From positions 62,001 to 126,000 of the forward strand of contig NZ_JALMDK010000017.1 in assembly GCF_023094165.1 (NCBI RefSeq): a stretch of DNA of 64,000 nucleotides, written 5' to 3'. How positions within the stretch are numbered: the first letter of the stretch is position 1; each line of letters opens with the position of its first letter. Below, piece after piece: positions 49,367 to 58,726 of the stretch. The position numbers and the translations under genes were made by a program. Source of the DNA: Crossiella sp. S99.2 (lineage in GTDB: Bacteria; Actinomycetota; Actinomycetes; Mycobacteriales; Pseudonocardiaceae). The notes beneath the pieces were generated by a model. The model made no database searches. It had not been told where the DNA came from and was given only the letters and a program-made list of their open reading frames with translations.

Positions 49367-49383
49367 CTCAAGACTGCCTCAAG
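49367..49383. promoter_or_regulatory. 11-bp-period direct repeat CTCAAG-N5-CTCAAG (candidate PtmF site)
   Basis: CTCAAG occurs at 49367-49372 and 49378-49383, exactly 11 bp apart, in the 175-bp gap between the divergent ptmG- and ptmH-like genes. One-turn direct repeats are the usual recognition site of OmpR-type winged-helix dimers, and such a regulator is encoded two genes away. Confidence 0.5.
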
Positions 49384-49479
49384 TTACCCAGCGACATTCC
49401 GCTGCGGTAGTGAAGTGCCCGGTTGTGCGCTACATTGGCGGGAATGCCGAGCCGTGCCGAATGCGGGCGAGGAGTGCAT

Positions 49480-51372
49480 GTGAAGACCCGGGTGACACTT
49501 GTCCAACAGGGTGTCTGGACAAATTCACATGCCTCCATGCCGTTGGCAATGGGATACCTCAAGTCCTGCGCGGACGCGGATACACGCATTCACGAGCGAA
49601 TGGACATCACCATTCGCAACTATGCCGGTGACGTGGGCTCGAACCGGATGGCCAGAGATCTTTTCCGGGACGGTTTACCGGACATACTGTGCTTTTCCGT
49701 GCTGGGCTGGAACCATCGCGCGTTCGGCGCCCTCGCCGAGACGTTCAAACAGCTCAACCCCGGTGGCTGGGTCATCTTCGGCGGAAACCATGTCGCACAC
49801 CAGGCCGAACGGGTGTTCCGGCTGTTCCCCCAGGTCGACGTCGTGGTCAACGGTGAAGGCGAGCCGGTGTTCCCCGAACTGCTGCACGCCTACCTCGACG
49901 GCGGCCTCCCGCGGGAGCTGCACGGCGTGCGCGGCATCTCCTTCCGCGCGGACGACGGCGAGCTGGTCACCACCCCGGAGCGGCCGCGCATCGACGACCT
50001 GGACTCGCTGCCCTCGCCGATCCTCTCCGGCGCCATCCCGCTGACCGACGCAGGCGGCGAATTCCCCTACGCGTACGCGCTGCTGGAGACCAACCGCGGC
50101 TGTCCGTACAAGTGCTCCTTCTGCTACTGGGGCGGCGCGACCGGCCAGAAGATGCGCTCCTTCTCCCGGGACCGGCTGCGGGCCGAACTGGAGCTGCTCG
50201 GCAAGCACCGCGCGCCCACGCTTGTGCTGTGCGACTCCAACTTCGGCATGCTGCCCGCCGACGAGGACTTCCTGGACGACCTCCTCGAAGTGCGCGCCCG
50301 GTACGGCTATCCGCAGAGCCTGGAGACCTCCTGGGCCAAGAACAAATCCGCCGGGTTCTTCCGCATCATGGCGAAGATGCGCGAGGCCGGGATGCACAAC
50401 TCGTTCATCCTCGCGCTGCAGACGATGGACGAGGTCACCCTGTCCCGGATGCGGCGGCGCAACATGCGGCTCAACGAGTGGGAGGACCTGGTCGGCTGGC
50501 TCACCGAACGGGAGATGAACGTCTACCTGGAACTCATCTGGGGCGCCCCCGGCGAGACCGTGGACTCCTTCCTTGAAGGGTACGACCGGGCGGCGCGGCA
50601 CACCCCGTTCGTCGCGGTGCACCAGCTGATGCTGTTGCCCAACACCGAATACCACGACAAGCGGGAGCAGCACGGGCTGGTGACCGTGCGCGGTGAGCAG
50701 GACGACTTCGAGTACGTGCTGGCCCACGACACCATGACCCTGGCCGACAACGAGCGGATGGGCCGGTTCCTGTGCTGGAACCGGGTGCTGGCCAGAGGCA
50801 GGCTGCTGCACGGGGTGTGGACCGCGCTGCGGGAACTGGCCGGTGTCCCGCAGTCCCGGGTGGTGCTGGGTTTCGCCGACTGGGTCGAGACGGCCGGGGA
50901 CCCGGACGTGGCCCGGCTGCGGGAGGCGGCGGCCGGCACCCGCGGTGACCTGGTGGACGCGGCGGTGTGGCCGCTGCTGACCCAGGAGGTGCTGCGCGCC
51001 TGGTGGCGGACTGCGGTGCGCCCGCTGCTGCCGGAGCACGCACTGTCCACAGTGGAGGAAGTGTTCCGGTTCGACCTGCTGTGCCAGCCGATCCGCTGCG
51101 GCCCCGACGGCGGCCCGGCCGAGGACCTGCCGGTGGTGCGCCGCCACGGCCAGGACTGGTTCGTCCGGGCCGGGCAGGACTTCGGCTGCGACGTGCCCGC
51201 ACTGGTGGCCGCGCTGCGCCGGGGGGAGCGAGCCGAGCCCGTGCCGTGCACCACCGACTTCTACTACCCCACCGGCTTCGGCGCCGACCCCCAGCACTTC
51301 TACCGCATGGACTCCTACCGGGGGATGACCGAAGGGCAACTGGCGCAACGGTTCCACCCGGCCACGGGGTGA
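49480..51372 (+). CDS. ptmH: Cobalamin-type radical SAM enzyme (PtmH-like, probable C-methyltransferase)
   Basis: 630 residues from the GTG at 49480 (GAGGAG five bases upstream). The N-terminal B12-binding-like domain (about 1-190) has LGWNHRAFGALAETFKQLNPGGWVIFGGNHVAHQAERVF and VVVNGEGEPVFPELL. The radical SAM domain has CPYKCSFC, and IWGAPGETVDSFLEGY is typical of class B members. A long C-terminal domain follows (about 450-630). PtmH is the C-methyltransferase of pactamycin by gene disruption; B12 rSAM enzymes methylate unactivated carbons. It starts the rightward H-I-J-K-L-M-N transcript. Confidence 0.85.
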   Translation: MKTRVTLVQQGVWTNSHASMPLAMGYLKSCADADTRIHERMDITIRNYAGDVGSNRMARDLFRDGLPDILCFSVLGWNHRAFGALAETFKQLNPGGWVIFGGNHVAHQAERVFRLFPQVDVVVNGEGEPVFPELLHAYLDGGLPRELHGVRGISFRADDGELVTTPERPRIDDLDSLPSPILSGAIPLTDAGGEFPYAYALLETNRGCPYKCSFCYWGGATGQKMRSFSRDRLRAELELLGKHRAPTLVLCDSNFGMLPADEDFLDDLLEVRARYGYPQSLETSWAKNKSAGFFRIMAKMREAGMHNSFILALQTMDEVTLSRMRRRNMRLNEWEDLVGWLTEREMNVYLELIWGAPGETVDSFLEGYDRAARHTPFVAVHQLMLLPNTEYHDKREQHGLVTVRGEQDDFEYVLAHDTMTLADNERMGRFLCWNRVLARGRLLHGVWTALRELAGVPQSRVVLGFADWVETAGDPDVARLREAAAGTRGDLVDAAVWPLLTQEVLRAWWRTAVRPLLPEHALSTVEEVFRFDLLCQPIRCGPDGGPAEDLPVVRRHGQDWFVRAGQDFGCDVPALVAALRRGERAEPVPCTTDFYYPTGFGADPQHFYRMDSYRGMTEGQLAQRFHPATG

Positions 51373-51397
51373 CCCGCCACCGCATCGAGGAGGACGA

Positions 51398-51688
51398 ATG
51401 GATCGGGCCGAACTCATCCGGGAGCTGCACGAGCTGGCCGCGCGCATGATGCGGGCGCCGCGGCCCGCGGTGACCGAGGACGAGCTGGCCGAGGTGAGCC
51501 TGGTGGACCGCTACGGGTTCAGCTCGCTGGACGCCCTGGAATACCTGCTGGTGCTGGAGGAACGCTTCGACGTGGTCTTCGAGGACGAGGACCTCACCGA
51601 GGAGACCCTGTTCAACATCGACGGCCTGGCCGAATACATCCTCGCGCAGAAGACCGGCGAGCCCTCCCCCGCTCCCCCGGGCCGATGA
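51398..51688 (+). CDS. ptmI: Acyl carrier protein (PtmI-like)
   Basis: 96 residues. Strongly acidic four-helix ACP: VDRYGFSSLDALEYLLVLEERFDVVFEDEDL, in which the Ser of FSSLDALE is the phosphopantetheine attachment site (the common form is DSL). A Pro-rich tail (EPSPAPPGR) ends it. In pactamycin synthesis PtmI carries the 3-aminobenzoate-derived acyl chain during glycosylation and sugar tailoring. GAGGA lies upstream of the ATG, and the stop overlaps the glycosyltransferase start (ATGA). Confidence 0.9.
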   Translation: MDRAELIRELHELAARMMRAPRPAVTEDELAEVSLVDRYGFSSLDALEYLLVLEERFDVVFEDEDLTEETLFNIDGLAEYILAQKTGEPSPAPPGR

Positions 51689-52557
51689 TCAGTGTCATCG
51701 TCCCCACCCGCGACCGCACCACCCGCCTGCTGCTGACCCTGGCCGCCCTGGCACAGCAGAACCTGCGCCGCGCGGACTACGAGGTGATCCTGGTCGATGA
51801 CTCGCCGAGGCCTGGCGCGGTCGAGCAGGTCCTGACCGCCCTGCCCGACCCGCCCCCGATCCGGGTGACCCACAGCGGCGGCCGGGGTGTGGCCGCGGCC
51901 CGCAACACCGGCGCCCGACTGGCCAGGGGCGCGCTGCTGCTCTTCCTCGACGATGACACCCTGGCCGGCCCGGATCTGCTGGCCGCACACCAGTACGCGC
52001 ACGAGCACAACACGGTGGCGCACGGCCGGATCACCGATCTGACCGCCTTCCGGTTCTCCCCCGACCCACCGCACCCGGCCGAGGTGCTGCCCGGCGCCGG
52101 CGGCCGGGCCCTCGGCCTGCGCGACCTGCCCGCCCTGGACCAGCTCGCCCGCAGACTCGGGCCGAGGCGCTCGTTCATCGAGGGCGTGGCCCGCACGGTG
52201 GCCGGGCACCCCGCGCTGCGATGGCTGGCGTGCGTGGGGACCAGCACGAGCATGTCCCGGGAGCTGCTGACCCGGGCCGGTGGCTTCGACGAGGACTTCG
52301 GCGAGCTGTGGGGCGGGGAGGACCTGGAACTGGGCCTGCGCCTGGCCGAGATCGGCGCGGACTTCCGGCTGCTGCCCGCCAGGGCGTACCACCTGCCGCT
52401 GGCCCGGCGCACTACCGGCGAGGACCTGTCCCGGTTCTGGGCCCTGGCAGCAGCGCGGCACGGACGGCCACCGCTGGCCAGGGTGGCCGAGTTCCTGTCC
52501 GGGCGGATCGGGCCCGGCGAGCTGGCCTCGGCGCTGACCCGGCAGGCGGTCCGGTGA
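51685..52557 (+). CDS. ptmJ: GT2-family glycosyltransferase (PtmJ-like)
   Basis: 290 residues: ISVIVPTRDRTTRLLLTLAALAQQ, VILVDDSP, GVAAARNTGARLARGALLLFLDDDTLAGPDLL (DxD donor/metal site), and GGFDEDFGELWGGEDLELGLRLAEIGADFRLLP (general base region with ED). PtmJ is known to attach N-acetyl-D-glucosamine to the ACP-bound polyketide, the step that joins the aryl starter and the sugar that becomes the cyclopentane. Overlaps on both sides by four bases show tight coupling with the ACP and ketosynthase genes. Confidence 0.88.
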   Translation: MISVIVPTRDRTTRLLLTLAALAQQNLRRADYEVILVDDSPRPGAVEQVLTALPDPPPIRVTHSGGRGVAAARNTGARLARGALLLFLDDDTLAGPDLLAAHQYAHEHNTVAHGRITDLTAFRFSPDPPHPAEVLPGAGGRALGLRDLPALDQLARRLGPRRSFIEGVARTVAGHPALRWLACVGTSTSMSRELLTRAGGFDEDFGELWGGEDLELGLRLAEIGADFRLLPARAYHLPLARRTTGEDLSRFWALAAARHGRPPLARVAEFLSGRIGPGELASALTRQAVR

Positions 52558-54299
52558 GCGCGGCGGGGTTCGGCCCCCTCGTCCAGGGCTCCACCGCCCC
52601 GGCCCTGCTGAGCACACCGGGTGGCCGCACCGCGGACACCGTGCCGGGCGTGGTCTCCGCCGTTCTCGGCGCCCTGCTCGATCCCCTCCCCCGGGCGCTG
52701 CTGGCCGGTCTGCCGGTGGTGCTGGCGGCCCCGGACTACGGCGCGCGGGCCACCGCGGCGTTCGTCAACCGCTGTGAGGAGGCCGAGCACGAGGGCCGCA
52801 AGCTCCGGCCCACCGAGGCGATCTCGCCGGAACCCGCGCACCTGGTCCAGGAGTTCGCCGAGCAGAGCGACTGGGACGGGCCGACCTACGTGCTGATCAA
52901 CCAGCGCACCGCCACCTGCCAGGCACTGCGCTGGGCCCGGGCCGCCGTGGCCACCGGCTGGCACCGGGCCATGGTGGTCTGCGAGATCACCCACGACCCC
53001 CGGCACGGGGCCTACCTCGTGGTGGGCACCCTGGTCAGTCCCGGCGGCAGCCCGGTGCCCGAACCGCCTGCCGAGGACACCGCACCCGGCAGCGTGCTGC
53101 TCCGCCTGCTCCGCGGGCCGGTCACCGGGGACACCGCGCGCGGCGCCGGATCCGCGGTGGTGGTCTCCGGGCTTGGGCTCGTCACCGCCTACGGCAACGG
53201 CGTCGCGCGGTTCTGGCGTGGGCTGCTCACCGGTGAGCGCGCGCTGGTCCCGCTGACCCGGTTCGACCCGGTGCGGTTGCGCAGCAAGATGGTCGGGCAG
53301 ACCACCGTGACCGCACCGGCGGGGGTGCCCCGGCGGCGGGTGCTGCTGGACCTGGCGGTGCGGGAGGCCCTGGCCGGGGCCGGGCTGTCCCGGGTGCCCG
53401 AGCGGGCGCTGCTGACCGCGGTGGGCGTGGTGCCGGACCTGGCCGGGGCCGGGGCGCCCGAGCACGTCCGGGAGATCGCGCTGGAACCCGGCTGGCGCGG
53501 GGACGGGGTGGTCGGGCCGGGTGGGACGGCGGCGGTGCTCGCACACGCCTGCGCTTCGGGGACCTTCAGTCTGGCCATGGCCAGGGAGTGGCTGCGCTGC
53601 GGGCTGGCCGAGATCGCCGTGGTCACCGGGGTGTCCTCGCTCAACCGCTACGACTGCGCCGCCATGGAGGCCGTGCGCACCTCCAGCAGCAGGCCCGCCC
53701 GGCCCTACGACCTGCACCGCGCCGGGCTCACCATCGGCGAGGGCGCCGGGGTCGCGGTGCTGGAGACCGCCGAGCACGCCGCGGCCAGGGGACACACCCC
53801 GGCGGCAGTGCTCGGCGGGATCGCCTGCCGGGTCGGCGGCGCGGGCCGGCGGCGGCTGCACGCCGAGGTCGGCGCCCAGTGCATGCGGGCCGCGCTGGCC
53901 ATGGCCGGCCTGGCCACCGTGGACTATGTGCACGGGCACGCGCCCGGCACCCAGCAGGGCGATGCGGCCGAACTGCTCGCGCTGGAGACCGTCGGGGACC
54001 AGCTCGGCTGGGACGGGGTCCCGCTCAGCTCGCACAAGGGCGCCGCCGGGCACCTGCTGCACGCCTCGGCGTTCCCGGCGCTGGCGGTCGCGATCAGCGC
54101 CATCCGCGAGGGCACCGTGCCCGGCACCCCGGGACTCACCCATGCGCTGGAGGCCAACCGGGTCCGGGTGCTCCAGCGGTCCGAGCGGCGGGCGGTGCGC
54201 TCGGTGCTGGTCAGCAACTTCGGCTACGGCGGCAGCAGCGCGGCCATGGTCCTCACCGCGCCCCCAATGTCCACAGAGGACAGTCATGGCGTGGCCTGA
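52554..54299 (+). CDS. ptmK: Beta-ketoacyl synthase with extra N-terminal KS-like domain (PtmK-like)
   Basis: 581 residues from the GTG at 52554. The C-terminal 370 residues are a full ketosynthase: VVVSGLGLVTAYGNGVARFWRGLLTG, active-site Cys in LAHACASGTFSLAMA, His in VHGHAPGTQQGDAAEL, and Lys/His in LSSHKGAAGHLLHASAFPALA. The N-terminal 190 residues (GAPALLSTPGG-like start, then ATAAFVNRCEEAEHEGRKLRPTEAISPEPAHLVQEFAEQ, and YVLINQRTATCQALRWARAAVATGWHRAMVVCEITHDP) resemble a truncated, inactive KS-like fold. It probably extends 3-aminobenzoyl-ACP with malonate to the beta-keto acyl chain, giving the later 3-aminoacetophenone. Confidence 0.82.
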   Translation: MSAAGFGPLVQGSTAPALLSTPGGRTADTVPGVVSAVLGALLDPLPRALLAGLPVVLAAPDYGARATAAFVNRCEEAEHEGRKLRPTEAISPEPAHLVQEFAEQSDWDGPTYVLINQRTATCQALRWARAAVATGWHRAMVVCEITHDPRHGAYLVVGTLVSPGGSPVPEPPAEDTAPGSVLLRLLRGPVTGDTARGAGSAVVVSGLGLVTAYGNGVARFWRGLLTGERALVPLTRFDPVRLRSKMVGQTTVTAPAGVPRRRVLLDLAVREALAGAGLSRVPERALLTAVGVVPDLAGAGAPEHVREIALEPGWRGDGVVGPGGTAAVLAHACASGTFSLAMAREWLRCGLAEIAVVTGVSSLNRYDCAAMEAVRTSSSRPARPYDLHRAGLTIGEGAGVAVLETAEHAAARGHTPAAVLGGIACRVGGAGRRRLHAEVGAQCMRAALAMAGLATVDYVHGHAPGTQQGDAAELLALETVGDQLGWDGVPLSSHKGAAGHLLHASAFPALAVAISAIREGTVPGTPGLTHALEANRVRVLQRSERRAVRSVLVSNFGYGGSSAAMVLTAPPMSTEDSHGVA

Positions 54300-54317
54300 A
54301 CCGGGAAGGGAGCGAGC

Positions 54318-56042
54318 ATGGCGGACGCGGTCCTGCTGACACCACGGGAGATCCTGACCGGATTCTCCAGTGTCAACAACCAGAACGTGCTGATCAACGA
54401 CGAGGAATACCTGCGCCTGGACCCCGCCATGCGCCTGTTCTACGAGAAGGTCCGGGAGAACCTCGGGGTGGCCTGTATCGCCGGGCATCTGCGCCACCGG
54501 GGCTATTCGGTGACCGCGCTGAACCTGCACGGCCGCAACCCCAGCGATGAGATGATCACCGACCTGATCCGCCGGGAACGCCCGGTGTTCGTCGGCATCA
54601 GCATCATGTACGACCTGCACATCGTGGACGCGGTACGGCTGCTGCGCTGTGTGCGCGCGGCTGACCCGGCGGTGTTCGTGGCCATCGGCGGCGCCTTCTG
54701 CACCTACAACGCCCAGCTGATCGCCGAACTCCTCCCCGAGGCCGACTGCGTGGCCTTCGGTGAGGGCGAGCTGACGGCGGAGGGGCTGATGGACTGCCTG
54801 GCCGCCGGCCGGGACTGGCAGCAGGTGCCCGGCCTGTACTTCTGGCGAGACGGCCGGGTACGGGCCAGCGGGCCGCCGAAACTACCCGTGCTCACCGAGG
54901 AACCGTGGCCGGCCAGGGACATGCTGCGCAGGCACCGCGCGGCCGGGATCCGCACCCCGGTCGCCTCCACCTACACCAGCCGCGGCTGCCACGCCAAGTG
55001 CACTTTCTGTTATGTGCCAAGGGCTCCCGGGGTCTCCGGGAACGCCTGGCGGGTGCGGCCGCCGGAGGACGTGGTGGATGAGATCGAGTTCCTGCAACGG
55101 GAATTCGACACCCGGTTCCTGTGGTTCAACGACGACAACTTCGGCGGCGCCTTCACCGAGGGCTACCACCACGCCATCGGCTTCGCCGAGGAACTGCTGC
55201 GCCGCGACATCCGCATCTCCTTCCACTGCGAATTCCGGGTGGACACCGGCCTGATCGACCGCGAGGCGCTGCGCACGCTGCGCCGGGCCGGGATGACCTC
55301 GGCCTTGCTGGGCCTGGAAACCGGGGCGCCCGGCATGATGAAACGCTTCCGCAAGGGCACCACCGTGGACTACAACTTCGACGCCGCCCGGATGTTCAAA
55401 CAGGAACGCATCGAACTCGAACCCGGCTGGATCATGATCGAACCCGGCACCACGGTGGACGAACTGTGGCAGAACCTGGAGTTCATCATCGCCGCCGACA
55501 TCGCGGTCAGTGAGAACCCGTTCTCCTTCTTCAGCCGGGCCATCGCGTTGCGGGGCACCGAGATGTACGACAAGGTCGCCGATCCGCTGCCGCCGGAACT
55601 GGCCGGGGTGGACGGGGTGGCCAGGGAGGTGCTGCGCCAGGCGCGGCGAGAGTACCGGCTGGCCGACCCGCGACTGGAGGACCTGTGGACGGTGTGGAGC
55701 GAGGTCAGCGCCGAGGTCAGCGACCGCAAGGAACGCCTGCCGTTCCTGGCCCAGCGCATCGTGGACGCCACCAGGCAGCGCCGCGCCCGGGGTGAGCAGG
55801 GGCTGCGCCCGCTACTCGGCCTGCTGCGCCGATGGGTCGAGGAGCTGCCACAGCTGATGCTGGCCTTCCTCAACACCGGGCTGCTGCTGGCCGAGGACGG
55901 CGAGGACGAACTGGCCAAGCGCGCCGACGCGCAGCTACGGGAACTGGTGGCCGACTACGACCGGCGCCATCTCGGCCTGCCCTTCCCCGAGTTCGCCGCC
56001 GACACCGAACGCCGCTGCGGCATCCGCGCGCTGACCGGCTGA
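54318..56042 (+). CDS. ptmL: Cobalamin-type radical SAM enzyme (PtmL-like)
   Basis: 574 residues. The N-terminal cobalamin-like domain is GVACIAGHLRHRGYSVTALNLHGRNPSDEMITDLIRRERPVFVGISIMYDLHIVDAVRLLRCVRAADPAVFVAIGGAFCTYNAQLIAE, then GEGELTAEGLM. The radical SAM motif is CHAKCTFC at about residue 223. FLWFNDDNFGGAFTEGYHHAIGF, FHCEFRVDTGLIDREALRTLRRAGM and GLETGAPGMMKRFRKGT follow. It is a close paralogue of the next gene. Its reaction on the amino sugar is not established. Confidence 0.82.
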   Translation: MADAVLLTPREILTGFSSVNNQNVLINDEEYLRLDPAMRLFYEKVRENLGVACIAGHLRHRGYSVTALNLHGRNPSDEMITDLIRRERPVFVGISIMYDLHIVDAVRLLRCVRAADPAVFVAIGGAFCTYNAQLIAELLPEADCVAFGEGELTAEGLMDCLAAGRDWQQVPGLYFWRDGRVRASGPPKLPVLTEEPWPARDMLRRHRAAGIRTPVASTYTSRGCHAKCTFCYVPRAPGVSGNAWRVRPPEDVVDEIEFLQREFDTRFLWFNDDNFGGAFTEGYHHAIGFAEELLRRDIRISFHCEFRVDTGLIDREALRTLRRAGMTSALLGLETGAPGMMKRFRKGTTVDYNFDAARMFKQERIELEPGWIMIEPGTTVDELWQNLEFIIAADIAVSENPFSFFSRAIALRGTEMYDKVADPLPPELAGVDGVAREVLRQARREYRLADPRLEDLWTVWSEVSAEVSDRKERLPFLAQRIVDATRQRRARGEQGLRPLLGLLRRWVEELPQLMLAFLNTGLLLAEDGEDELAKRADAQLRELVADYDRRHLGLPFPEFAADTERRCGIRALTG

Positions 56043-56069
56043 CCCGGCCCTGACATCCAAGGAGCGAGC

Positions 56070-57803
56070 ATGTCCGACGTGGTCCTGCTGACGCCACGGG
56101 AGATCTCCACCGGCGCCGCCAGCCTGAACAACCAGAACGTGCTGATCAACGACGAGGAATACCTGCGCCTGGACCCCGCGATGCGCCTGTTCTACAAGCG
56201 GGTGCGGGAGAACCTGGGTGTGGCCTGCATCGCCGGGCACCTGCGCCACCGCGGCTACTCGGTGACCGCGCTCAACCTGCACGGCCGCAACCCCAGCGAC
56301 GAGGCGATCACCGCGCTGGTACGCCAGGAACGCCCGATGTTCGTCGGCATCAGCATCATGTACGACCTGCACATCGTGGACGCGGTGCGGCTGTTGCGCT
56401 GTGTGCGCGCGGCTGACCCTGCGGTGTTCGTGGCCATCGGCGGCGCCTTCTGCACCTACAACGCCAAACTCATCGCCGAACGGGTGCCGGAGGCCGACTG
56501 CGTGGCCTTCGGCGAGGGCGAGCTGACGGCGGAGGGTTTGCTGGATTGCCTTGCCGCCGGACGAGATTGGCAGCAGGTGCCCGGCCTGTACTTCTGGCGC
56601 GATGGCCGGGTCAGCACCAGCGGCCCGCCGAAACTACCCGACCTGGCCACCGAACCCTGGCCCGCGCGGGACCTGCTGCTGCACCACCGGGCCACCGGCA
56701 TCCCCACCCCGCGCGCCTCCACCTACACCAGCCGCGGCTGCCACGCCAAGTGCACTTTCTGTTACGCGCCAAGGCAACCCGGGGTGGAGGGCGGCCCGTG
56801 GCGGGTGCGGCCCATCGTGGACGCGGTGGATGAGATCGAGTTCCTGCAACGGGAATTCGGCACCCGGTTCGTCTGGTTCAACGACGACAACTTCGGCGGC
56901 GCGTTCAGCGAGGGCTACCAGCACGCCGTCGGGTTCGCCGAGGAGGTGTTGCGGCGCAACCTGAAAGTCAACTTCCACTGCGAGTTCCGGGTGGACACCG
57001 GGCTGATCGACCGGGAGGCGCTGCGCACCCTGCGCCGGGCGGGCATGGAGCTGGCCTTGCTGGGCATGGAGTCCGGCTCGCCGGGCATGATGAAACGCTT
57101 CCGCAAGGGCACCACGGTGGACTACAACTTCGACGCCGCCCGGATGTTCAAACAGGAACGCATCGAACTCGAACCCGGCTGGATCATGATCGAACCCGGC
57201 ACCACGGTGGACGAACTGTGGCAGAACCTGGAGTTCATCGTGGCCGCCAGGGTGCACGAGTGCGAGAACCCGTTCTTCCTGATCAACCGGGCGATCGCGT
57301 TGCGGGGCACCGAAATCTACGACAAGGTCAGCACCTACGGCGAACCCGACATCCCCGGGGTGGACGGGGTGGCCTGGGAGGTGCTGCGGCAGGCGCGGCG
57401 GGAGTACCGGGTGGCCGACGACCGGGTGGAGGACCTGTGGTCGGCGTGGAGCGCGGTCAGCTCCGAGATCAACGACCGCAAGGAGAACGAGGTCCCCTTC
57501 CTGGCCCAGCGCATCGCCGACACCGTCCGGGCCCGGCGTGGCGGCCCCGGCGCGGATGTGCGGCCGCTGCTGAGCCGGTTGCGCCGGTGGGACCAGAGCC
57601 TGGACCGGTTGCTGGTGGCCTTCCTCAACACCGGGCTGCTGCTGGCCGACCTGGGCGGCCCGGACCTGGCCGAGCGGCTGGACACCGCGCTGCGCGGGCT
57701 GGTCGAGGAGTACGACCGGCGCCACCTCGGCGCGGCCTTCCCCGACTTCGCCGTCCGGATCGAGCGGGCCTGCCAGTCCCCCGCCCCGGCCGCCAGCCGA
57801 TGA
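56070..57803 (+). CDS. ptmM: Cobalamin-type radical SAM enzyme (PtmM-like)
   Basis: 577 residues, same architecture as its upstream neighbour, with CHAKCTFC and the same B12-like N-terminal domain. The two genes share 123 consecutive identical bases (55365-55487 and 57117-57239) and many other identical blocks. They differ most around the residues after the cluster motif (APRQPGVEGGPWRVRPIVDAVDE versus VPRAPGVSGNAWRVRPPEDVVDE) and in the C-terminal 150 residues. GGAGCGAGC precedes the start. The stop overlaps the oxidoreductase start (ATGA). Confidence 0.82.
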   Translation: MSDVVLLTPREISTGAASLNNQNVLINDEEYLRLDPAMRLFYKRVRENLGVACIAGHLRHRGYSVTALNLHGRNPSDEAITALVRQERPMFVGISIMYDLHIVDAVRLLRCVRAADPAVFVAIGGAFCTYNAKLIAERVPEADCVAFGEGELTAEGLLDCLAAGRDWQQVPGLYFWRDGRVSTSGPPKLPDLATEPWPARDLLLHHRATGIPTPRASTYTSRGCHAKCTFCYAPRQPGVEGGPWRVRPIVDAVDEIEFLQREFGTRFVWFNDDNFGGAFSEGYQHAVGFAEEVLRRNLKVNFHCEFRVDTGLIDREALRTLRRAGMELALLGMESGSPGMMKRFRKGTTVDYNFDAARMFKQERIELEPGWIMIEPGTTVDELWQNLEFIVAARVHECENPFFLINRAIALRGTEIYDKVSTYGEPDIPGVDGVAWEVLRQARREYRVADDRVEDLWSAWSAVSSEINDRKENEVPFLAQRIADTVRARRGGPGADVRPLLSRLRRWDQSLDRLLVAFLNTGLLLADLGGPDLAERLDTALRGLVEEYDRRHLGAAFPDFAVRIERACQSPAPAASR

Positions 57804-58726
57804 TCCGGGTCGCGATCATCGGCTGCGGGCGGGTGTGCCAGCGCTACCACCTGCCGTTCCTGGCCGCCCGGCCCGATCTGAAGCTGGTCGGCGCGTGCGA
57901 CCGCGACCCGGAACGCGCCGCCGGGCTTTTCGCCGGGCAGCCCGGGGTGTGGGTCGGCGGCTCGGTGCGGGAGGTGCTGGCCCGCGCCGAGCCGGATGTG
58001 CTCACCGTGTGCACGCCCAACCACGACCACGTGCCGCCCGCGCTGGCCGCGCTGACCGCCGGAGTGGCGGTGCTGTGCGAGAAACCCCTGGCCGCCCGGA
58101 TCGACCAGGCCCGGCTGCTGGCCGCGCGGGCCGACGGGGACCCGCTGGTCGGGGTCAACCTGCCCTACCGCTTCCACGAACTGCTGCCCGCCTTCACCGC
58201 GGCCGTGCGGGACACCGTGGTCACCGGGATCGAATTCACCATGAGCACGCCCGGCGACCGCCTGTGGCGCGCCTGCACACCGTGGCACCAGGACCGTGAA
58301 TTGGCAGGGGGCGGCGTGCTCCTGGACCTGGGCACGCACGCCCTAGATGTGCTGGTCACCGTGTTCGGGCCGCCGAGGGTGGACGGGTGCTCGCTGAGCG
58401 GCGGGGCGGTGGAGGACCGGGCCGAGCTGCGGATGACCTTCGACGGGGTGCCCGCGGTGCTGCGGCTGGACCGGGCGGCGCGCACGGTGGCGATGGCGCT
58501 CACCGCGCACACCCCGGCGGGCCCGCACCTACTGGACTTCCGGCGGGGTGAGCTGCGGCTGGCCGACGGCACGGTCCAGGTGAGCCGGCAACGGCCCGAA
58601 TTGGCCGCGCTGACCGCCTTCTTCAACACGGTCACCGGATCCGGCCCCGGCGCGGTCGTCACCGCCGGGGAAGCACTGGCCCTGCAGGAGATCGTGACCA
58701 CCGCCTACCGGCTCGCCGGGGTGTGA
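57800..58726 (+). CDS. ptmN: Gfo/Idh/MocA-family oxidoreductase (PtmN-like)
   Basis: 308 residues: VAIIGCGRVCQRYHLPFLAARPDLKLVGACDRDPERAA (Rossmann), VLTVCTPNHDHVPPALAALTAGVAVLCEKPLA (EKP catalytic Lys region), and LAGGGVLLDLGTHALDVLVTVFG. It uses NAD(P) to oxidise a sugar hydroxyl. PtmN is known to oxidise the ACP-bound N-acetylglucosamine unit before PtmA transaminates it. It is the last gene of the rightward H-N transcript and directly abuts the stop of the convergent hydrolase gene. Confidence 0.88.
   Translation: MIRVAIIGCGRVCQRYHLPFLAARPDLKLVGACDRDPERAAGLFAGQPGVWVGGSVREVLARAEPDVLTVCTPNHDHVPPALAALTAGVAVLCEKPLAARIDQARLLAARADGDPLVGVNLPYRFHELLPAFTAAVRDTVVTGIEFTMSTPGDRLWRACTPWHQDRELAGGGVLLDLGTHALDVLVTVFGPPRVDGCSLSGGAVEDRAELRMTFDGVPAVLRLDRAARTVAMALTAHTPAGPHLLDFRRGELRLADGTVQVSRQRPELAALTAFFNTVTGSGPGAVVTAGEALALQEIVTTAYRLAGV

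Noticed and set aside
51777..54620. Very long open frame on the minus strand opposite the glycosyltransferase and ketosynthase genes
   Set aside because: Product is low-complexity Gly/Ala/Arg/His text with no motif; it arises because the third-position GC of the real genes leaves the opposite frame free of stops.
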